Notes: generated by a model from the sequence alone, not told the origin. Shown: positions 27,336 to 36,948, counted from the stretch's first letter. The stretch is 64,000 nucleotides of DNA from Caldilineaceae bacterium (GCA_026645575.1 JAPKMW010000003.1:62001-126000), one strand, 5' to 3'. Program-made: numbers and translations.

Positions 27336-28367
27336 TTGCTAAACATGGTTCTGCCCAAAATTGAAACTGAGGCCAATTCACAGAATTACGGCCATTTTGT
27401 AATTAGCCCGCTGGAAAGCGGCTACGGCATTACCTTGGGAAATGCCTTACGACGTGTGCTGCTCTCCAGCTTAACCGGGGCAGCAATTACGTCGATTCGC
27501 GTCAGCGGCGTCCATCATGAGTTCTCCGCCATTCCCCATGTGCGAGAGGATACAACGCAGTTGATTTTGAATGTAAAACAGATTCGCTTGCGTAATCATA
27601 GCGAAGAACCCGTGCGCATTCACGTCGAAGTTTCGCGTGAAGGCCCGGTGGTGGCGGGTGACTTAATTTGCCCGCCCGAAGTGGAGATTGTCAACCCCGA
27701 TCAATATATTTTGACCGCTGATTCCAACGATGTCGATCTTGACATTGAAATGGTGGTCGAGACTGGGCGCGGCTATAGCCCGGCTGAGGAACGCACACGG
27801 TTGCCCTTAGGCGAAATTCCCGTCGATGCGATCTATAGCCCGATCCGCAAAGTCGCCTACCGCGTTGAACGCACCCGTATCGGTCAACAAACAGACTACG
27901 ATCGGCTGAATCTGGAAATTTGGAGCGACGGCACTGTTGCCCCGGAAGATGCACTGCGCAAATCCGCCGGTATCCTGGTGCAACATCTTACGTTGCTCGC
28001 TGGCGCCGAGACAGTGGCTGTCGAAGCTAAGCCGCGCGAGGAAGAGGGCATCCCCAGCCGCATTTATGACGCGCCGATTGAAGAGTTGGAATTGACGGTA
28101 CGCGCCTACAACTGCCTCAAGCGAGCTGGCATCACCAAGATTGGTGAAATTCTCAAGCGCATGGAAAAGGGCGAAGAGGAGATGCTGGCGATCCGCAACT
28201 TTGGCAAGAAATCCTTGGACGAGCTGGTTGACAAGCTGCGTGAAAAGAACTACCTCAATGTGCCCGGCGTTGACCTGAGCGCATTCTGGAGTAGCAGTAG
28301 CGCCAGCAGTTCCTTGGATGAGAACGAAGACGAACTGGTCGCCGAAGGCGACGATGATGATGAATAA
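27336..28367 (+). CDS. rpoA: RNA polymerase subunit alpha
   Basis: A 343-residue protein. The N-terminal dimerisation domain (HFVISPLESGYGITLGNALRRVLLSS) is followed by a linker and the C-terminal DNA/activator-binding domain (LELTVRAYNCLKRAGITKIG, with AIRNFGKKSLDEL). The tail is unusual: a run of serines followed by an acidic stretch ending in DDDDE. TTG at 27336 is taken as the start because GGAGG lies 7 bases upstream; an ATG three codons later is 16 bases from that site. rplQ follows after 38 bases. Confidence 0.97.
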   Translation: MLNMVLPKIETEANSQNYGHFVISPLESGYGITLGNALRRVLLSSLTGAAITSIRVSGVHHEFSAIPHVREDTTQLILNVKQIRLRNHSEEPVRIHVEVSREGPVVAGDLICPPEVEIVNPDQYILTADSNDVDLDIEMVVETGRGYSPAEERTRLPLGEIPVDAIYSPIRKVAYRVERTRIGQQTDYDRLNLEIWSDGTVAPEDALRKSAGILVQHLTLLAGAETVAVEAKPREEEGIPSRIYDAPIEELELTVRAYNCLKRAGITKIGEILKRMEKGEEEMLAIRNFGKKSLDELVDKLREKNYLNVPGVDLSAFWSSSSASSSLDENEDELVAEGDDDDE

Positions 28368-28405
28368 TCGCCGCGGGCGATGACGAGTAAACCAGGAGTT
28401 GAACA

Positions 28406-28786
28406 ATGCGACATCAAGTTGCTGGGCGTATTTTGGGCCGTGACACGACCCATCGCAAGGCGCTCTTCCGAAACCTGATCAAGTCCCTCTATACACATGA
28501 ACGAATTATGACCACCGAAGCCAAGGCGCGTGCCATTCGTGCCGAAGCTGAGAAATTAATTACGAAGGCCAAACATGGCCTCGCGGAGGGCGGCAACCGC
28601 GTTCATGCGCAACGCCAAGTGGTGGCCGTGTTGAATGACAAGACGCTGGCCAAGAAGGTTTTTGACGAATTGGCGCCCCGCTATGTATCTCGCAATGGAG
28701 GCTATACCCGCATGATCAAACTGGGCAAGCGCCAGGGTGATGCGGCGGATATGGTGATTTTGGAACTGGTTGACACCGAGGTCTAG
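28406..28786 (+). CDS. rplQ: 50S ribosomal protein L17
   Basis: A 126-residue protein of the large subunit's solvent side. MRHQVAGRILGRDTTHRKALFRNL and NGGYTRMIKLGKRQGDAADM are diagnostic. CAGGAG is upstream of the ATG. It is the last gene of the alpha block; truA follows after 35 bases. Confidence 0.98.
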   Translation: MRHQVAGRILGRDTTHRKALFRNLIKSLYTHERIMTTEAKARAIRAEAEKLITKAKHGLAEGGNRVHAQRQVVAVLNDKTLAKKVFDELAPRYVSRNGGYTRMIKLGKRQGDAADMVILELVDTEV

Positions 28787-28821
28787 CGCTAATCGTTAGC
28801 GCCAGAATTGCTTTAGCGCTG

Positions 28822-29664
28822 ATGAGCGATGCACTTCTTTCTCTCTGTGGCTTGGTTGCCTATGATGGCACCGACTATCATGGCTTTCAGTTACAGAGCG
28901 GCGTGCCGACAATTCAGGGAACGCTCGAAGCTGCGCTCCAAACAGTGACAGGAACGTTTGTACGGGTCGTCGGTTCGGGGCGCACCGATACTGGGGTTCA
29001 TGCCTCTGGTCAGGTAATTGCTATGCGGGTGCCCTGGCGTCATACGGTCGAGAGTTTGCAGCGGGCAATGAATGTGAATCTGCCCTCTTCGGTGGCAGTG
29101 CGAGGATTGCAACCGGCGCCGGATGGGTTTCACCCACGTTTTAGCGCTGTGAGTCGCACCTATCGTTACACGGTTTATGACTTGGGGCCGGTGAATGGCA
29201 AAGCGTTGCATAGCCGAGCTACGCCCAAGTATTCACCGTTGACGGATCGCTTTGCGCTCTATGTTCCTGCTGTGCTGGATGTAGAGGCGATGAATCGGGC
29301 GATGAGCTATCTGTTGGGCGAACACGATTTCGCTACCTTTGGTCAGCCGCCGCAGGGGGAGAAGACGATTCGCCGGCTTTATCAAGCTGAGTGGCAGATT
29401 GTTGAGACAACGTTGCCGTCGTTGCGTTGCTATCCGGGTCGCTGTCTGGTCTTTACAGTCTGCGCCAATGCCTTTTTACGGCAGATGGTACGCAATTTAG
29501 TCGGTGTTGCTTTAGCGGTCGGGCGGGGTGAATGGTATGAGAATGATGTGGCGGAAGCGTTAACCGCTTGTGATCGCAACCGCTGTACACCTCCGGCGCC
29601 GCCGCAAGGACTTGTTTTAGAAGCGGTCACTTATGGCGCATTGTTACCACAATGGCCTGAGTAA
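28822..29664 (+). CDS. truA: tRNA pseudouridine(38-40) synthase
   Basis: A 280-residue enzyme that makes pseudouridine at positions 38-40 of the anticodon arm. The catalytic aspartate is D56 in GSGRTDTGVHA. YDGTDYHGFQ near the N-terminus and FLRQMVRNLVG near the C-terminus are typical. rplQ-truA-rplM-rpsI is a common order in Gram-positive bacteria. No strong ribosome-binding site is seen, so it may depend on coupling with rplQ. Confidence 0.96.
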   Translation: MSDALLSLCGLVAYDGTDYHGFQLQSGVPTIQGTLEAALQTVTGTFVRVVGSGRTDTGVHASGQVIAMRVPWRHTVESLQRAMNVNLPSSVAVRGLQPAPDGFHPRFSAVSRTYRYTVYDLGPVNGKALHSRATPKYSPLTDRFALYVPAVLDVEAMNRAMSYLLGEHDFATFGQPPQGEKTIRRLYQAEWQIVETTLPSLRCYPGRCLVFTVCANAFLRQMVRNLVGVALAVGRGEWYENDVAEALTACDRNRCTPPAPPQGLVLEAVTYGALLPQWPE

Positions 29665-29754
29665 TGGGGCCGGACTGATGTAGAATAAATTAGAACGTTA
29701 TTGGGTTTGAGGTTTTTAGAAGCGTTCCGTGACTTAACCTTAACGAGCAGCACA

Positions 29755-29791
29755 GGAAGTAACTTATCATTTCTATAAAAGTGTTACTTCC
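29755..29791. repeat. stem-loop before rplM
   Basis: GGAAGTAAC (29755-29763) pairs with GTTACTTCC (29783-29791). It lies in the 186-base truA-rplM spacer, 60 bases before the rplM start, where a leader for the rplM-rpsI operon would be expected. Confidence 0.55.
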
Positions 29792-29850
29792 GGGCGCTCT
29801 TGGTATGGTTGCGACAACGGCTTTCTGGATCAGAACAAGGAGTAAATCGC

Positions 29851-30294
29851 GTGAAGACATTTAGTCCAAACGCCGACGAAGCAAAAGCAGAACGGGACTG
29901 GTGGGTTGTGGATGCAACCGGAGAGACCTTAGGCCGGCTGGCTTCGCGGATCGCTGCCGTATTGCGCGGCAAGCACAAACCAACATTCACCCCGAACATG
30001 GATACGGGCGACTTTGTGGTTGTCACCAACTGTGAGAAGGTCGCGGTGACGGGGGACAAGCTCAACTCCGTGCGCTACTACCGTCACTCGCGCCATCCCG
30101 GCGGTTTAAAGAGCCGCAGTATGCGCGAACAACTGGAAACGCACCCCGATCGCGTCATCTTTGAAGCGGTCAAGGGGATGATGCCCAAGACGCGCTTGGG
30201 CCGGGCACAGATGAAGAAGCTGCGCATCTACAGTGGCGCCGAGCATCCGCACGCTGCGCAAATGCCAAAGTCATTATCGTTCCAGGAGAACTAA
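29851..30294 (+). CDS. rplM: 50S ribosomal protein L13
   Basis: A 147-residue early-assembly protein. The conserved [16 protein letters not shown] and [13 protein letters not shown] are present. The start is GTG with AAGGAG 8 bases upstream; an earlier in-frame start would add 17 residues that do not match the family. rpsI begins one base after the stop codon, so the pair is coupled. Confidence 0.97.
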   Translation: MKTFSPNADEAKAERDWWVVDATGETLGRLASRIAAVLRGKHKPTFTPNMDTGDFVVVTNCEKVAVTGDKLNSVRYYRHSRHPGGLKSRSMREQLETHPDRVIFEAVKGMMPKTRLGRAQMKKLRIYSGAEHPHAAQMPKSLSFQEN

Positions 30295-30295
30295 G

Positions 30296-30685
30296 ATGAG
30301 CGAATATATTGAAGCGATCGGACGGCGCAAGACGGCGACTGCGCGGGTGCGTCTGTATCCCGGCACGGGTGATATTGTGGTCAATGACTTGCCCGTCAAT
30401 ACCTATTTTGGTCGTGCGTTGGATCAGATGATTCTGCGTCAGCCCCTGACCCTGACCGGCACCGAAGCTACCTACAACATTAGCGTCCATGTCAATGGCG
30501 GTGGTGATAGTGGGCAAGCGGCCGCTGTCCGCTTGGGCATTGCCCGTGCGCTCTGCGCTTCGGACATCAACTTCCGTCCGGTGTTGAAGAGCGCCGGCTT
30601 CCTTACCCGTGACGCACGGGCCAAGGAACGCAAGAAGCCCGGTCTCAAACGCGCCCGCAAGGCTCCGCAATACACCAAGCGCTAA
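30296..30685 (+). CDS. rpsI: 30S ribosomal protein S9
   Basis: A 129-residue protein whose C-terminal tail contacts the P-site t[21 protein letters not shown] opens it and the tail ends [12 protein letters not shown] with the invariant YTKR. CAGGAG precedes the ATG. A strong terminator at 30737-30784 ends the ribosomal run. Confidence 0.98.
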   Translation: MSEYIEAIGRRKTATARVRLYPGTGDIVVNDLPVNTYFGRALDQMILRQPLTLTGTEATYNISVHVNGGGDSGQAAAVRLGIARALCASDINFRPVLKSAGFLTRDARAKERKKPGLKRARKAPQYTKR

Positions 30686-30736
30686 TCCATTCTCCGCATT
30701 GTGGGGTAATGGCATTCGCCTCCATTGGTCTACCGG

Positions 30737-30784
30737 CCTTACTATCTATTCGCTACAAATAACGAGTGGATAGTAAGGTTTTTG
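30737..30784 (+). terminator. intrinsic terminator after rpsI
   Basis: CCTTACTATC (30737-30746) pairs with GATAGTAAGG (30769-30778), with partial pairing further in, and is followed by TTTTTTG. It closes the rplM-rpsI transcript. Confidence 0.8.
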
Positions 30785-30808
30785 TATTTCTCGCCAAGTT
30801 TTCCGCCT

Positions 30809-31441
30809 ATGACAAAGCGTTTACTCCGTCTTGGTATCCTTTGTGTGCCGACAATGGATGATGAAGCTATTACCCTACTCCTGCATGCAATTCAGGAAAC
30901 TCATCAACCGACCGTGTTAGCCATGACCGCCAGCGCCTTAAGCCAGCGCAACTGGCTGGAAGAGCTTTTACAACGTTGGTGTGATGTTGAGGAACTGGAT
31001 TTGGTATTGACTGTCGGCGGCACATTGCCAGCCCCTGGCCCAAGCGCCGTTGAAATTGTGCCGGAAGCGACACAGGCTGTGTGTGAACGGCTGATTCCCG
31101 GCTTAGCCGAAGCGATGCGTTATCACGCCCAGCAGGAAAGCACCCTGGCTTGGCTTGAGCGTGGCGTGGCGGGTATCCGCGGGCGTTCGTTGATTGTCAA
31201 CTTGCCGGCAGGCGCAGCGGCGGCGCTGCTTTTCTTGGAAGCCATTCTTGATTTATTGCCGATCGTGATGGCACATCTGCTGGAGGAGTCCACCGCCCCG
31301 CAACTCGTTGACGAAGTTACATTGGAAGAGGATGGGGCGGAAGAAGAAGGCATATCTATCACAGAAGCAGAGCCGCCAAGTCATAAGGGGTTACGGGCCG
31401 ACGAATTTGCCGCTTTTCTGGCTCGTACCAAAACGCCATAA
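30809..31441 (+). CDS. MoaB/MogA-like (MoCF fold) protein, degenerate
   Basis: About 210 residues. The first 155 follow the molybdopterin-binding MogA/MoaB fold: DLVLTVGGT, VPEATQAVCERLIPGLAEAMR, and GVAGIRGRSLIVNLPAG. In active MogA/MoaB the first motif continues as GGTG..RDVTPEAT; here it reads GGTLPAPGPSAVEIVPEAT, and the Gly and Asp used for substrate are gone. The tail (about 160-210) is acidic and lacks fold signals. It could be a divergent cofactor-binding protein or one that lost catalysis. The ATG is chosen for homology; no good ribosome-binding site is visible. It starts 25 bases after the terminator. Confidence 0.7.
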   Translation: MTKRLLRLGILCVPTMDDEAITLLLHAIQETHQPTVLAMTASALSQRNWLEELLQRWCDVEELDLVLTVGGTLPAPGPSAVEIVPEATQAVCERLIPGLAEAMRYHAQQESTLAWLERGVAGIRGRSLIVNLPAGAAAALLFLEAILDLLPIVMAHLLEESTAPQLVDEVTLEEDGAEEEGISITEAEPPSHKGLRADEFAAFLARTKTP

Positions 31442-31460
31442 ATGCGTGGTTACTAATCTT

Positions 31461-31533
31461 GTCCTGTAGGGATGCTTGAGTTTAGGAATAGGCGTCATCG
31501 GTTTCCTCCTAAACTCAGGCCTCCCTATGGGAC
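31461..31533. repeat. inverted repeat GTCCTGTAGGGATGCTTGAG
   Basis: The 27-base arms at 31461-31487 and 31507-31533 pair with a few mismatches. A related half-copy (cccgtagggacgcttgactttagga) lies at 58367-58391, so this is a dispersed element. It lies between converging genes. Confidence 0.75.
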
Positions 31534-31583
31534 GAGTGAACGGGATGATATTAACGTGAATTCGACGTTTCGTGGGCATACCC

Positions 31584-31669
31584 GCCAAAGACCTCCGGGC
31601 GGTGGGTACACGAAGCTGCGGCTAACGCGTATTGCCCACGGGTGCCCATCGGGCGCGGAGGTCTTTGGC
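31584..31669. repeat. inverted repeat GCCAAAGACCTCCG
   Basis: GCCAAAGACCTCCG (31584-31597) pairs perfectly with CGGAGGTCTTTGGC (31656-31669), and the interior has further complementary GGGCGG/GCCC patches. With the preceding repeat it fills the 247-base gap between converging genes and may serve as the end of both transcripts. Confidence 0.75.
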
Positions 31670-31688
31670 TAACGCCGAACTCAGGTTA

Positions 31689-32804
31689 TTACACTGGCAC
31701 GGCCACCTTGGCGGCTTGCTGCTCGATAGTTTGCAGCAGCGAGTCGTAGGAATCGACAAATTTCTTCACGCCGTCACGTTCCAAGAAAGCGGTAATTTCA
31801 TCCATTTCAATGCCCAGGTTTGCTAACTGGGCGAAAAGCTGGCGCGCTTCATCCACCCCTTCCTTGACTCGGTTGGCGACGACGCCATGATCCCAGAACG
31901 CTTGCAGCGTGTTCATCGGCATGGTATTGACAGTGTGCGGCCCAATCAGTGGCTCGACATACATCAAGTCGTGGTACTTGGGGTTTTTGGTGCTGGTGCT
32001 GGCCCAAAGGGGACGTTGGACATGGGCGCCGGCCTTGGCCAGTTTCTCCCAGCGTGGACCGCTAAACTTTTCTTCGAACTGCCTATAGGCCAACTTGGCG
32101 TTGGCGACGGCGGCCTTGCCCAGTAACTGTTGTGGATCGATGCCGTTGCTACTGGTCAATTTGGTGAGACGTTCATCAATATTGGCATCGACACGGCTGA
32201 CAAAGAAGCTGGCGACCGAAGCTATCCCATCAATGGGCTTGCCAGCGGCCAGCCGATCTTCCAACCCTTGCAGGTACGCTTCTTTGACGAGCGCGTAGCG
32301 CTCCAGGCTGAAGATCAAGGTGACATTGACATTGATACCATCACTGACCAATTGGCGAATGGCCCTAATGCCGTGCATGGTGGCCGGCACTTTGATCATC
32401 ACATTCGAGCGATTGACAGCGGCGTGCAGTTGGCGGCCTTCGGCAATGGTGGCTTCGGTATCACTGGCAAGACCGGGCGCAACTTCGATACTGACATGAC
32501 CGTCCTGCCCCTGGGCACGGCGGTAGACCGGCGCCAGGATGTCGGCGGCGGCGCTAATGTCGGCGACGGCCAACGCTTCAAAGATTTCTTTGGGGGATAA
32601 GCCCCGCTCCGCAAAATTGCGAAGATCAGCTTGATAGGCTTCACTTTTGGAAATAGCCCCTTGGAAGATGGTTGGGTTGGAGGTAACGCCCGTGACGCCG
32701 GCATCGACCAGCCGTTGTAATTCGCCCGATTGTACCATGCCTCGTTCGATATAGTCGAGCCAGATGCTCTGGCCAATCTGGTGTAATGTTTTCATGCGAT
32801 CCAT
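31689..32804 (-). CDS. tal: transaldolase
   Basis: A 371-residue enzyme of the non-oxidative pentose phosphate pathway that moves a dihydroxyacetone unit between sugar phosphates. The Schiff-base lysine is K138 in [12 protein letters not shown], and [13 protein letters not shown] and [12 protein letters not shown] are typical. The length fits the long (actinobacterial/cyanobacterial) type. The ATG with AAAGGAG upstream is preferred over an earlier extension. A TATAAT (32884-32889 on the plus strand, read on minus) lies about 80 bases upstream. Confidence 0.95.
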   Translation of the reverse strand: MDRMKTLHQIGQSIWLDYIERGMVQSGELQRLVDAGVTGVTSNPTIFQGAISKSEAYQADLRNFAERGLSPKEIFEALAVADISAAADILAPVYRRAQGQDGHVSIEVAPGLASDTEATIAEGRQLHAAVNRSNVMIKVPATMHGIRAIRQLVSDGINVNVTLIFSLERYALVKEAYLQGLEDRLAAGKPIDGIASVASFFVSRVDANIDERLTKLTSSNGIDPQQLLGKAAVANAKLAYRQFEEKFSGPRWEKLAKAGAHVQRPLWASTSTKNPKYHDLMYVEPLIGPHTVNTMPMNTLQAFWDHGVVANRVKEGVDEARQLFAQLANLGIEMDEITAFLERDGVKKFVDSYDSLLQTIEQQAAKVAVPV

Positions 32805-33170
32805 TGGATGCTCCTTTTGGATTAATAGACAAAAGCAGACCTGTGTCATCTGTCGCTAACACAATTCATGGTAAGTTTGGGCAATTATAGCGTTATTATC
32901 AACAAAAGAAAAGTACCGCAATAACCATTGCGTAAACCAGCGTGCGTTGTACGGGCCAAGACCTTTTTCTCTCTGTAGGTTTCTTGGGGACTGTGCAAGG
33001 CACGCTGTCGGCTCAACTTTGATCCCGTTTGACAAAATGAGGATTTCGGGGTACTATATTTTTTGTAGTGGAAATTACCGCTATTTCGTTAGTCTCGTTA
33101 TAAAACAAAAGAGTATTTGAGCAAGATCATTCTGGTCTTTGCGTATTGCACAAAAGCAGAGGAGAGTAAA
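32805..33170. other. divergent space between tal and trxA
   Basis: It holds a minus-strand TATAAT at 32884-32889 with a weak -35 region for tal, and the trxA promoter at 33029-33057. Between them, nothing recognisable. Confidence 0.5.
33029..33057 (+). promoter_or_regulatory. promoter of trxA
   Basis: Consensus TTGACA (33029-33034), a 17-base spacer and TACTAT (33052-33057), about 110 bases before the trxA start. Confidence 0.75.
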
Positions 33171-33497
33171 ATGGCCGCTCCGGTAAAAGTGACCGATGAA
33201 ACGTTTGAACAGATGGTGGTGGAATCCGATACCCCCGTTTTGGTGGATTTTTGGGCGGAATGGTGTGGTCCGTGCAAGATGATTGCGCCGGTGCTGGATC
33301 AGATTGCCACTGAAATGGATGGCAAGTTGACCATTGGCAAGTTGGATATTGACGAGAATCAACAGACGGCGATGGCCTTTGGGGTTATGAGTATCCCAAC
33401 CCTGTTGCTCTTTAAGGGCGGCCAACCGGTGGATCGTATTGTCGGCTACCAACCTAAGCCGCAATTGATGGCGCGCCTGCAAGCAAAGCTAGGGTAA
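33171..33497 (+). CDS. trxA: thioredoxin
   Basis: A 108-residue cytoplasmic disulfide reductase. The active site WCGPC is at residues 31-35, the buried Asp is in VDFWAEW, and the cis-Pro is in SIPTLLLF. The ATG with AGGAGAG upstream is preferred; an earlier in-frame start would add 18 non-conserved residues. It is monocistronic, with its own promoter (33029-33057) and terminator (33592-33622). Its client proteins are not indicated by the neighbours. Confidence 0.96.
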   Translation: MAAPVKVTDETFEQMVVESDTPVLVDFWAEWCGPCKMIAPVLDQIATEMDGKLTIGKLDIDENQQTAMAFGVMSIPTLLLFKGGQPVDRIVGYQPKPQLMARLQAKLG

Positions 33498-33779
33498 ACT
33501 CCGTAGTCTACAGTCGTTTCGTTGTGTAGTCCAAAGTCAGTTCATCTCACTTTGATTACATTGCGGTCCACTGAGTTCAGCAGGTAAATTAAAAGGGACG
33601 GCTAGCCGTCCCTTTTTGTTTGGCAATAGTAAGGGATAGTTTCAATAGACCGCCACGCAGCCCCAATGGTTATGGCTTGACTTTGGACAACGCGACTGTA
33701 CGACTGTGGACTCCTATCAGTAGCCCGCAACGTTATCAAGCCAGACTTTGGACTTAGGACTGCGGACTACTGACTCTAT
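33498..33779. repeat. AGTCCGA-family inverted repeat around the trxA terminator
   Basis: Words of the type agtccaaagtcag and cagtcg after trxA are matched by gactttggactt/ctgcggact words at 33660-33779. The trxA terminator sits in the middle, so the arms are about 100 bases apart. Same words as at 14620-14738 and 18536-18697. Confidence 0.65.
33592..33622 (+). terminator. intrinsic terminator of trxA
   Basis: AAAGGGACGGC pairs with GCCGTCCCTTT across a TA turn, followed by TTGTTT. Confidence 0.85.
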
Positions 33780-34535
33780 CTATGTCACCGGCTGCACGGC
33801 GATCAACTTCACAATCAGGTAAATGACACCGAGAATCAGTAAGTCCAGTGCAATGGTAAAAATGAACGCATTGGTAATGTTGTAGAGAATCGGCGCCAAC
33901 CCGTTGAGCAGCAGGGTAAAGGGGGCCAGTGGTAAGCCGAAGAGTAAATAAAGCCCTAACACCAACGCACTGGTAAACAAGAGCGGGCGTAACGGCTGCC
34001 GGTCGCTGGCGCTGGGCATCATGGCGTTGGCAATGGCAAAGAGAAGATAGGCCCACAGAATGCCATCCGGCGCCACTAAGGCGCGCTGAAAGAGTAGGAT
34101 GCTTTCGAGCCAACGCTGCTCACCTAGCGCCAGCGAGAATTGTTGTGCGTTGAATACCCGCTCAGCAATCAGTGACAGCAGCAGCGATCCCATAATCAGC
34201 GGTGCCATCCCCACCAGACTATCCTGCCAGACTTGACCGCTTTGGACACTAACACTGCCTAGACCGATGTGCTGGCGCTGTTTTTTGGGCCAGACCCGAA
34301 ATTTGCTCGGTTTTAAGCCCAGGACATAGGCCGTTACCCAGTGTGCTGCTTCATGGAGTACAATGCCGGGCAGAAGCAGCAAAAAGAGCAGGATCATACT
34401 GAGATCACTGCTTCGGGTGACAAGTTGAAACAAGACCTGGATCTGTAAACTGAGTTGCCGGCTGACCCAAGCCAGGAAGAGAAGCGAGAGGGTGAAGGCG
34501 ATGATCACCGGCATGGTTGTCAGTAGGTCGGACAC
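33780..34535 (-). CDS. membrane metalloprotease-like protein, M50/site-2 type
   Basis: A 251-residue protein of about six membrane segments. HEAAHW (residues 61-66) is an HExxH zinc motif at the start of a membrane helix, and NAMMPSASD further on resembles the second, N-P..D-type motif of M50 intramembrane proteases. There is no PDZ domain, so it would be a short form. The start is GTG with no clear ribosome-binding site; an ATG seven codons later is possible. It is the last gene of the exosortase run, 49 bases after the lipoprotein gene, which suggests a role in processing exported proteins. Confidence 0.65.
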   Translation of the reverse strand: MSDLLTTMPVIIAFTLSLLFLAWVSRQLSLQIQVLFQLVTRSSDLSMILLFLLLLPGIVLHEAAHWVTAYVLGLKPSKFRVWPKKQRQHIGLGSVSVQSGQVWQDSLVGMAPLIMGSLLLSLIAERVFNAQQFSLALGEQRWLESILLFQRALVAPDGILWAYLLFAIANAMMPSASDRQPLRPLLFTSALVLGLYLLFGLPLAPFTLLLNGLAPILYNITNAFIFTIALDLLILGVIYLIVKLIAVQPVT

Positions 34536-34584
34536 GGCTGGGACTTTCTACGAGGGTGACGCACAAGCGTTCCTGGGCTGCATG

Positions 34585-35103
34585 TCAATTGGTTTCCAGG
34601 TTGTAGGTCAGGCTTTGAATTTCCCAGCAGGTGTCCCGTTTCACCAGTATCCAACGATCCCCAGCCGGCGAAACTTCGGCGCCGATTTGGGTGGTGGCCG
34701 TGACGACGGCGCGATCACTCACGATCTCAATCTGCAGATCCTTCGGCGTAACCTGGGACGGGGCGCCGGGAAAAACCGTGCGCACATAGCGGTGGCGAAT
34801 GGCATCCTTGTCGAGCCAATTCTGGTCGTCGCTGGTATCGTTCGGTGTGTTTTTGGCATTAACAATTTCAGCGCCGGCGCTCCATAACGCCATTAGGTCA
34901 TCAATTTTCTGTTCGACTACTAAGCGACCCTCAGCCATCAGCACCATTTCAATCATTTCTTCGTCGGTAGCCGTTGCCGGCGCCTGGACGGGACAAGGGG
35001 GCAGTGCCGTCGGCAAGCTGGGTGGTGGCGCTTCTTCGACTGTGGTGACACAACTGACCACTAGCCACTGGGTTAGAAGTAAAATTGTGAGCAGATAGCG
35101 CAT
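34585..35103 (-). CDS. lipoprotein with NTF2/SnoaL-like domain
   Basis: A 172-residue exported protein. The signal peptide ends in VVSC with the lipidated Cys at 18, followed by a Pro-rich linker. The rest (about 55-172) looks like an NTF2/SnoaL-like cone fold (an ALWSAGAEIVN stretch, LDKDAIRHRY, and a C-terminal beta-sheet) often used for binding small molecules or partners. AAGG lies near the ATG. It sits 49 bases after the EpsI-like gene, in the exosortase operon. Function unknown. Confidence 0.7.
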   Translation of the reverse strand: MRYLLTILLLTQWLVVSCVTTVEEAPPPSLPTALPPCPVQAPATATDEEMIEMVLMAEGRLVVEQKIDDLMALWSAGAEIVNAKNTPNDTSDDQNWLDKDAIRHRYVRTVFPGAPSQVTPKDLQIEIVSDRAVVTATTQIGAEVSPAGDRWILVKRDTCWEIQSLTYNLETN

Positions 35104-35152
35104 AGGGAAACCTTCACCTGGCGACGTTGCCGGTGTAAAATCAAAGACAAGA

Positions 35153-35881
35153 CTAGCCGGTCGATGGACGGGCGCCGATAAAGAACTGTTGGACAAAATT
35201 GCTTTGAATGGACAATGTTTCTTCGCGCGTGCCATAGCGTGGCGAGGTGAGTTTGAACAAGACAATGCCATCGGCCAGACGGCGCTCCGCATTGGGGAAT
35301 AGATAGAAATAGAAGACCACATGTTCGGTCTCTTTTTCGTCACCTGGCAACTGCTTCCTGGCATCCAGCCAGAGGCCATGCAGACTGCCACCATTCTCCA
35401 ACGCCATCGCCTGTGAACCGAAATCATACTGCCAACCGTCGGCATCATAACAAATATCAGGGGCGTGAAAAGGCTGGGAGCTACGCCCGCCAATCATGCT
35501 CAACCAGATATATTGGCCGGCACTATTTTGGTAGAGACGCTGAATATATTGTTCCGGCTCTAGCAGAATCATCACCTCTTGGTTGGTCTCCGGTACATCA
35601 ACGCCACGCCACTCCCCTATCGTCAACGGCACATCATTGAGATTATGGGCTAGATCAAAGCGGGCAATGGCATCCACCGTACTTTCCCGGTCGGTACGCT
35701 GCCAGAAATCCAAATCGACGGTATAGGCAAAAGCCGAGCTGGATGTAGCATCGGTTTGCCCCCACAAGGGCAAGAAAAAGCGCGGAATGTAGACCACGGT
35801 GAGCGCAAGCAGCAACAATGTCAGGATCACGGCGGTGCGCACCTTGCTTTTGGGCTGTGATTGTGTCGCTTCAGTCACCAT
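35153..35881 (-). CDS. exosortase-associated EpsI-like protein
   Basis: A 242-residue protein with one N-terminal membrane segment (about 16-38) and an extracytoplasmic domain. [17 protein letters not shown] and [24 protein letters not shown], followed by [15 protein letters not shown], match the EpsI family (PF11984), which is either fused to or encoded beside exosortases and linked to exopolysaccharide export. It starts 84 bases after the exosortase gene in the same direction. The exact role of EpsI is unknown. Confidence 0.8.
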   Translation of the reverse strand: MVTEATQSQPKSKVRTAVILTLLLLALTVVYIPRFFLPLWGQTDATSSSAFAYTVDLDFWQRTDRESTVDAIARFDLAHNLNDVPLTIGEWRGVDVPETNQEVMILLEPEQYIQRLYQNSAGQYIWLSMIGGRSSQPFHAPDICYDADGWQYDFGSQAMALENGGSLHGLWLDARKQLPGDEKETEHVVFYFYLFPNAERRLADGIVLFKLTSPRYGTREETLSIQSNFVQQFFIGARPSTG

Positions 35882-35965
35882 GGCTTCCCTTACACAGGCA
35901 AATTTTACGCGAGTTGTTTTTCATTATAACGAAAAGGAATCGTTTGACCAAGTATCGAATCGGCG

Positions 35966-36814
35966 CTAAATGACATCAAGGCGTAAGGTGCGCGCTTGGA
36001 GTAAACGGGTCAACGGGAACATCAATAAAAAGACTAGTAGGAAGAAGAGCAAACCGGAATAATCGTGGTAGAAGACAAATGCAGCTTGGGCGCCCATTGA
36101 ACGGGCGACAAAGAGCAGTGAGGCGACCCGTAAAATATTGCCCAGGATGGCTAACGGTACGGAAAAGAGTACTAGCAACAGACGGCCCCATAAGGGCCCA
36201 TTGAGGACATAGGCGGCCAGGGCCATGAGCGCAGTGAGGGCAATCAGCGAGTTAACACCGCTACATTGGGCGCCGATGACCAGATCGGCGTTGGGGAGTC
36301 GCACTGCGTTGCCGATAATCGCCACATCCAGCCCCAACAAGCGCACCAAACCGCCGGCGCAAACCCCGGTAAAGAGCGCCAGGGGTAGGGTAACGCGATC
36401 AATCAAGGGCAACGGCACCATCAAGAGCAGATAGGCAATGGGAAAGATCAGCTTACGAAAGAGCATTGTTCCGCCCAGTGCCCAAACCAGCCCGCCAATC
36501 AGCCCTATCATGGCAATGGCGGCTAGATAGTACGCTTTTTGGTTCAAGAACCAGAGAAAGGTCGCAAGGGCGACGCCAAGCAATACAATCCCCCAGCTAT
36601 GGCCGTGGGGCGCGGTTTGCCAAAGCAGTTTGTCCAGACGAAGGCGTTGAATGGCGAGATAGAGCGCAACTGGTAAAATCAAAATGCCGTGGCTATAATA
36701 CTCATTGCCCATCCATTCGCCCCATAACCACTGCCATACCGGCCAGGTGAGGGCAAAGAAAAGTAATGTCGCCGCTGCCGGCAACGTCAGGTGCTTAAGT
36801 TGAAGATGCTTCAT
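35966..36814 (-). CDS. xrt: exosortase
   Basis: A 282-residue membrane transpeptidase that cleaves C-terminal sorting signals of exported proteins. It has about eight membrane segments, and the catalytic triad is C184 in [11 protein letters not shown]229 in [11 protein letters not shown] and H250 in FYHDYSG. The ATG is chosen for family length; a longer frame extends upstream but would cross the promoter. No protein with a clear PEP-CTERM-like tail occurs in the window, so the substrate is unknown. It is first in an operon with the EpsI-like, lipoprotein and M50-like genes. Confidence 0.85.
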   Translation of the reverse strand: MKHLQLKHLTLPAAATLLFFALTWPVWQWLWGEWMGNEYYSHGILILPVALYLAIQRLRLDKLLWQTAPHGHSWGIVLLGVALATFLWFLNQKAYYLAAIAMIGLIGGLVWALGGTMLFRKLIFPIAYLLLMVPLPLIDRVTLPLALFTGVCAGGLVRLLGLDVAIIGNAVRLPNADLVIGAQCSGVNSLIALTALMALAAYVLNGPLWGRLLLVLFSVPLAILGNILRVASLLFVARSMGAQAAFVFYHDYSGLLFFLLVFLLMFPLTRLLQARTLRLDVI

Positions 36815-36948
36815 GGGCAAGTTGATTGAACCGAACCGATGCGCCAACCAATTTGCCGGCTGACCCATCCCAACGTGTATCCTGGGTAGCGACTTTGGGG
36901 CCGTCGCTTTGGTGCAAATAATCTTTGGTACCAATGATAATGCAGTGC

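Noticed and set aside
32130..32600. Plus-strand open frame of 156 codons.
   Set aside because: It is antisense to transaldolase, which has a catalytic lysine and full length.
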